Part shown: positions 31,628 through 35,089 of the stretch, one piece after another
Numbering within the stretch: the first letter of the stretch is position 1
Layout of the letters: every line of letters starts with the position of its first letter
DNA from: an uncultured Methanomicrobiales archaeon
GTDB lineage: Archaea > Thermoplasmatota > Thermoplasmata > Methanomassiliicoccales > Methanomethylophilaceae
Length of the DNA: 35,089 nt
Assembly (NCBI GenBank): GCA_937892275.1
Contig: CALAVG010000193.1
Coordinates: 1 to 35,089, forward strand
Reading direction: 5' to 3'
Translations under genes and position numbers: made by a program
Notes under the pieces: generated by a model
Database searches by the model: none
Told to the model about the DNA's origin: nothing
What the model saw: the letters and a program-made list of their open reading frames with translations, nothing else

Positions 31628-33244
31628 TCAATCGGGTACGTTGTCCCCGGGTCTTCTCTGACCCTGGAAGCATTCGTTGAGCATCGTGACCTCCAGCCTG
31701 TTGTAGGGGATCTCGATGTCGTTATCTATGAACGCCTGGTAGATGGCCATCCTCAGGGCCGACCCTGCGGTGATGCTTCCGTTGAAGTCCCTTATGGTTA
31801 CTCCCAACCTCAGCACGATGCCGGAATCTGCGAAATCGGTCATCCTGACATTGGGGGCGGCATGCTTCTTGTCATGCAGAACCACAGGGCTCTCGTTGGC
31901 GACCTTCAGCATAACCTCCTCCGCCTTCTTCAGATCGACACCGTATGCGACATCGTAGTAGATGTACAGCCTGAACGCCTCGTCCTCCTTGGACAGGTTG
32001 ACGATTGTGGAGGCTGTGACCGCATTGTTCGGCATGGTTATGATCTGGTCCATATCCCAACCTTTGAATTCGGTGAACATGACCTTGACTCTGTTCACTA
32101 CATAGACCTTGTCGTTGATCTTCAGGAAGTCTCCTTTCTTGAAGGGTCTGGTCATCAGAATGACGATACCGCTGAAGAACTGGGAGAGTACATTCTGGGC
32201 ACCCATAGTGATTCCCAAAGATATGACTCCGGCACTGACCAGTATTCCCTGAAGGTCGACACCCAAGGCTCCGAGGATAGCGAACGCTCCTACAAGCCAG
32301 AATATGATCTTACCGATCATCTTGAATAATGGCAGGAGTGTCAGATCGATGGTGGAATCGTCGTTATCGTCGAATCTCGTGAGGATACCCTCTATGACTA
32401 TCAGATACACCTTCCAAGCGATGATCAGCATCAATACAGTGTAGAGTATGAACGAGATCGAATTGATATCCGATATGAGCTCGGGTTCGGCACCTATGAT
32501 CCTTAGACTCTGATTGAAGGAAGCTACGAGCACGAGCATGGCTATGAGCTTCGATATACCGTTCTCGAACCTCTTCGCTCCGTCATCGGTGGTCCTCCTG
32601 TCAAGGTATTTGGCCAATCTGGGTGCTATGATGACGGTCAGGATCTCCGCGATGATCATCCAGAATGCGATGGTAGCCAGGAACGGGACCCAGGGGGAAT
32701 CGAAAGGTTCCGGAAGCTGGTTCTCAATTATACCGAGGAATTTGTTGTATGCAGTCGATGTGTCGTAGATGGATTGTACCTCGACATCGAATGTTATGGT
32801 GGTGTAAATGGTCGATTCCTTGTCGTTGATGTCCGTCACAGCAACGATGAGCTGCACTATCTCGCTGTCATGTCTTCCGCTCAGTGAATCCGCACCAAGT
32901 GTGAACGTCCCTGTAAGGATGTTGTCATGATCCGTCTCACTCTCCGGTACGATGAGTCCGTTACTCGGTTTATCGGAGATGACGATGTCATCGGAGTCGT
33001 TATGGACGGTGAAGGTCACATCGAGATAGAGTTTGGATTGATTGACCACATAGACGGTCCATGTGGCGCTCTTTCCGTTACCCAGTGTGACGGTGATATC
33101 CTTGTCGGGGGCAGCCGTGCCCGGAATAGTGATGCTGTAGTCCTCGGACGCAAGGGCATCAGTCTCGTCGGCGGGGGCCAAAGGCGCCAAAAGACTGACG
33201 AACATCAGCGCGAGGACTATCGCAACTATCAGCTTACTGTTCAT
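31628..33244 (-). CDS. MscS-family mechanosensitive channel with N-terminal extracellular domain
   Basis: The 538-residue protein starts with a signal peptide (MNSKLIVAIVLALMFVSLLA, cleavage around residues 20-30). It continues with about 120 residues of beta-rich extracellular domain (30-150) of the type seen in archaeal surface proteins, then four to five membrane segments (about 180-360). The pore helix region and MscS beta domain follow: LGITMGAQNVLSQFFSGIVIL, TRPFKKGDFLKI and ITMPNNAV. The C-terminal alpha/beta domain completes it. It should open under membrane tension to release solutes. The large folded ectodomain is unusual for the family, in which extra N-terminal parts are mostly membrane helices or periplasmic coils. 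It sits 32 bp downstream of tRNA-Leu on the same strand. Confidence 0.87.
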   Translation of the reverse strand: MNSKLIVAIVLALMFVSLLAPLAPADETDALASEDYSITIPGTAAPDKDITVTLGNGKSATWTVYVVNQSKLYLDVTFTVHNDSDDIVISDKPSNGLIVPESETDHDNILTGTFTLGADSLSGRHDSEIVQLIVAVTDINDKESTIYTTITFDVEVQSIYDTSTAYNKFLGIIENQLPEPFDSPWVPFLATIAFWMIIAEILTVIIAPRLAKYLDRRTTDDGAKRFENGISKLIAMLVLVASFNQSLRIIGAEPELISDINSISFILYTVLMLIIAWKVYLIVIEGILTRFDDNDDSTIDLTLLPLFKMIGKIIFWLVGAFAILGALGVDLQGILVSAGVISLGITMGAQNVLSQFFSGIVILMTRPFKKGDFLKINDKVYVVNRVKVMFTEFKGWDMDQIITMPNNAVTASTIVNLSKEDEAFRLYIYYDVAYGVDLKKAEEVMLKVANESPVVLHDKKHAAPNVRMTDFADSGIVLRLGVTIRDFNGSITAGSALRMAIYQAFIDNDIEIPYNRLEVTMLNECFQGQRRPGDNVPD

Positions 33245-33276
33245 GACGGGTCATAGAATTCTATAAAATAATACAT

Positions 33277-33363
33277 TGGTGCGAGGGATGGGATTCGAAC
33301 CCATGAACCACTAAGGACAGGATCCTAAGTCCTGCGTCTTTGACCTAGCTCGGCAACCCTCGC
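33277..33363 (-). tRNA. tRNA-Leu (anticodon UAG)
   Basis: On the minus strand GCGAGGG pairs with CCCTCGC as acceptor stem. The D arm contains GCCGAGCTAGGTCAAAGACGC-like sequence typical of class II tRNA. The anticodon stem CAGGA/TCCTG surrounds loop CTTAGGA with anticodon TAG. A long variable arm follows and the T arm holds GGTTCGAATCC. The discriminator base is A and the 3' CCA is encoded (33277-33279). The length is 87 nt with CCA, no intron. The long variable arm and anticodon identify it as a leucine tRNA reading CUA and probably other CUN codons. Confidence 0.95.
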
Positions 33364-33425
33364 CTATTCGGCCTAATCCTCTATTTCATTATTAGGGTTT
33401 TGTTCGGCTCAGAGCGCTGAATCCG

Positions 33426-33465
33426 TTGGCAGGTGCCTACCAAACCATAAAAAGGGAGTATAAGA
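33426..33465 (+). promoter_or_regulatory. Putative iorA promoter with adjacent inverted repeat
   Basis: TTGGCAGGTGCCTACCAA (33426-33443) contains TTGG/CCAA outer arms and GGCA/TGCC inner arms. Directly after it are TATA-like CATAAAAAG (about 33446-33454) and GTATAAG (about 33459-33465). From the first box a start near 33473 would give a short leader containing GGTG before ATG 33492. The repeat would be just upstream of the TATA box. Confidence 0.4.
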
Positions 33466-33491
33466 TAGAGGTTCAGTCAAAAGGTGCTCAA

Positions 33492-35089
33492 ATGCCAAAC
33501 ATGCTAGCTGAAGAGGGAAAACAGCTGCTCCTCGGTAACGAGGCGATCGTAAGAGGTCTGATCGAAGCAGGAACTGGTTTTGCCTCCACATATCCTGGAA
33601 CCCCCTCATCCGAAGTAGGAAACATACTGGAGAAGATCTCCGAGGATGCAGGATTGTATTTCGAGTTCTCGACCAACGAGAAGGTCGCCATGGAGGTATC
33701 CGCGGCAGCGGCCTCGTCCGGAGTCAGATCCTTCGTGTTCATGAAGCACGTCGGCCTCAACGTGGCCGCAGATCCCATGATGACCCTCGCATATGCAGGA
33801 GTCAGGGGCGGTATGCTGATAATGTCCGCTGACGATCCTTCGTGCCACAGCTCGCAGAACGAACAGGACAACCGTTACTATTCAACTCTTGCCCTCTTGC
33901 CCATGATGGAGCCTTCCACCCCACAGGAAGCCAAGGACATGGTCAAGGAGGCGTACAGGGTCTCCGAGGAGCTCACACTTCCCCTGATCTTCAGGACCAC
34001 CACAAGGGTCAACCACGCCCGCGGTGTAGTCGAGTTCGGAGAGAAGTCGAAGGCTAAGACCATAGGGCACTTTGACAAGGATGTTGCCAGATTCGTCAAC
34101 ATCCCCGCATATGCTAAACAGAACAGGGTCAGGCTCCTGGACCTGTACAAGATGGCACAGGAGATGTCAGAGGAGTCCAAGCTCAACTTCGTCGAGGGCT
34201 CCGGAGACATCGGAGTCATCACATCTGGCGTATCATACACCTACGTCCGCGAGTTCGTCAAGGGCGTATCGATCCTCAAGCTTGGATTCACCAACCCCCT
34301 CCCGGAGAAGAAGATTGCCGATTTCATCAAGGGAAAGAAGGCCATCGTCGTCGTAGAGGAGCTGGAGCCCTTCGTGGAGGACCAGGTGCTCAGGATCTGC
34401 GCCCAGAATTCCCTGAACGTACCCGTATACGGAAAGAGGACAGGACACCTTTCCAGACAGTGGGAGTTCTCGCCGGATACGCTCAACGGCATCAAGTCGC
34501 TTGTCGAGGTCCAGAAATTCAGCAAGCCCATGGAGAAGGTCGATGTGGTCCTTCCCAATAGGCCTCCGACACTCTGTGCCGGATGCCCCCACAGGGGAAT
34601 GTTCGCAGCGGCCAAGAAGGCAGCGGGAACTTCCGATGTCATCTACTGTTCGGATATCGGCTGTTATACGCTTGGTGTACAACCTCCCTTCAAGGCAGCG
34701 GACTTCATCATCTGTATGGGTGGAGGAGCCGGTGCAGCAGGAGGATTCGCACAGTCCACAGAGCAGAAGGCCATCGCATTCATGGGAGACTCCACTTTCT
34801 TCCACGCGGGAATCCCGCCCATGATCAACGCCCTGTTCAACAACCATAAGGTCGTCATCGTGGTGCTAGACAACCGTACCACCGCAATGACCGGACACCA
34901 GGAAAACCCCGCAACAGGCAAGCGCCTCGACCGCTCCGAAACAAACAAAATTTCAATCGAGGAAGTGGCGAAGGCCATGGGCGTAAAAAATGTTGCAATC
35001 TTCAACCCCGTGCGCGAGCAGGCTCAGTACAAGGCGCACCTGCAAGAGCGCCTCGGCGCTTCGGAAATATCGGTTATAATTCTGCGCCA
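33492..35089 (+). CDS. iorA: Indolepyruvate:ferredoxin oxidoreductase alpha subunit, 3' truncated
   Basis: 532 codons are visible and the frame runs off the window. The N-terminal domain (LLLGNEAIVRGLIEAG, STYPGTPSSEV, MKHVGLNVAADPMMT) and the TPP-binding part (CAGCPHRGMF around residue 360, GDSTFFHAG around 432, LDNRTTAMTGHQ) are those of IorA, which with IorB converts aryl pyruvates and CoA to aryl-acetyl-CoA, CO2 and reduced ferredoxin, or the reverse. The C-terminal double [4Fe-4S] domain lies beyond the edge. ATG 33492 has GGTG 5 nt upstream. It fits with the PaaK-type aryl-CoA ligases in the window. From about 34905 on, codon choice changes sharply (CGC, GGC, GAA, AAA) although the protein stays IorA-like. 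Confidence 0.92.
   Translation, partial: MPNMLAEEGKQLLLGNEAIVRGLIEAGTGFASTYPGTPSSEVGNILEKISEDAGLYFEFSTNEKVAMEVSAAAASSGVRSFVFMKHVGLNVAADPMMTLAYAGVRGGMLIMSADDPSCHSSQNEQDNRYYSTLALLPMMEPSTPQEAKDMVKEAYRVSEELTLPLIFRTTTRVNHARGVVEFGEKSKAKTIGHFDKDVARFVNIPAYAKQNRVRLLDLYKMAQEMSEESKLNFVEGSGDIGVITSGVSYTYVREFVKGVSILKLGFTNPLPEKKIADFIKGKKAIVVVEELEPFVEDQVLRICAQNSLNVPVYGKRTGHLSRQWEFSPDTLNGIKSLVEVQKFSKPMEKVDVVLPNRPPTLCAGCPHRGMFAAAKKAAGTSDVIYCSDIGCYTLGVQPPFKAADFIICMGGGAGAAGGFAQSTEQKAIAFMGDSTFFHAGIPPMINALFNNHKVVIVVLDNRTTAMTGHQENPATGKRLDRSETNKISIEEVAKAMGVKNVAIFNPVREQAQYKAHLQERLGASEISVIILR

Noticed and set aside
33301..33360. Plus-strand tRNA reading of the tRNA locus
   Set aside because: The T arm, encoded CCA and anticodon loop only make sense on the minus strand.
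1..35089. CRISPR arrays, insertion sequences or phage genes
   Set aside because: I saw no regularly spaced repeats, transposase, integrase or terminal inverted repeats; gene content and codon use are uniform apart from the last ~180 bp.

Overview
The window looks like a piece of an archaeal chromosome, most likely from a Thermoplasmata/Methanomassiliicoccales-type methanogen. The archaeal signs are a pelota gene, a korDABC-type ferredoxin-dependent 2-oxoacid oxidoreductase, iorA, type IV pilin-like proteins, and many TATA-like boxes 20-35 bp before start codons (leaderless or short-leader transcripts). The lineage is an inference: no methanogenesis gene lies in the window. All 28 complete protein genes end in TGA (25) or TAA (3) and none in TAG, the pattern expected of a lineage that reads TAG as pyrrolysine. 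One gene (6587-7261) has an in-frame TAG at codon 33.

Layout. 1-4014: a truncated Cys-rich protein, a U32 peptidase-family protein, two pilin-like membrane proteins and an alpha/beta hydrolase. 4025-7261 (minus): a MinD/ParA-like ATPase carrying the internal TAG, followed by korD-korA-korB-korC as one operon. 7353-15483 (plus): a compact seven-gene operon of three XRE-cupin regulators, three AMP-forming acyl-CoA synthetases and one ACT-ACT-metallo-beta-lactamase fusion. 15477-17582 (minus): YkgJ-type Cys-cluster protein, zinc-ribbon membrane protein, SAM methyltransferase and a HEPN-like protein. 17706-21181: convergent ppk1 and two-domain PPK2 (pap). 21342-25553: two PaaK-type aryl-CoA ligases flanking a double-ACT protein and an EF-Tu-like protein whose GTPase motifs are gone. 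25528-27031 (minus): winged-helix regulator and pelota. 27174-31462: carA-carB. 31628-33363 (minus): MscS-family channel and tRNA-Leu(UAG). 33492-end: iorA, truncated by the window edge.

A shared theme is activation of carboxylic acids to CoA thioesters (five AMP-forming ligases) next to ferredoxin-dependent 2-oxoacid oxidoreductases (KOR/VOR type and IOR). Together these could make 2-oxoacids for amino acid synthesis by reductive carboxylation of scavenged acids; this is inference. The observations most worth following are the in-frame TAG in the first gene of the kor operon, a CarA that has lost its glutaminase Cys and His, the XRE-cupin/ligase operon, the motif-less EF-Tu-like protein, and a change of codon usage in the last ~180 bp that may mark an assembly junction. 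No gene-free stretch exceeds 300 bases.
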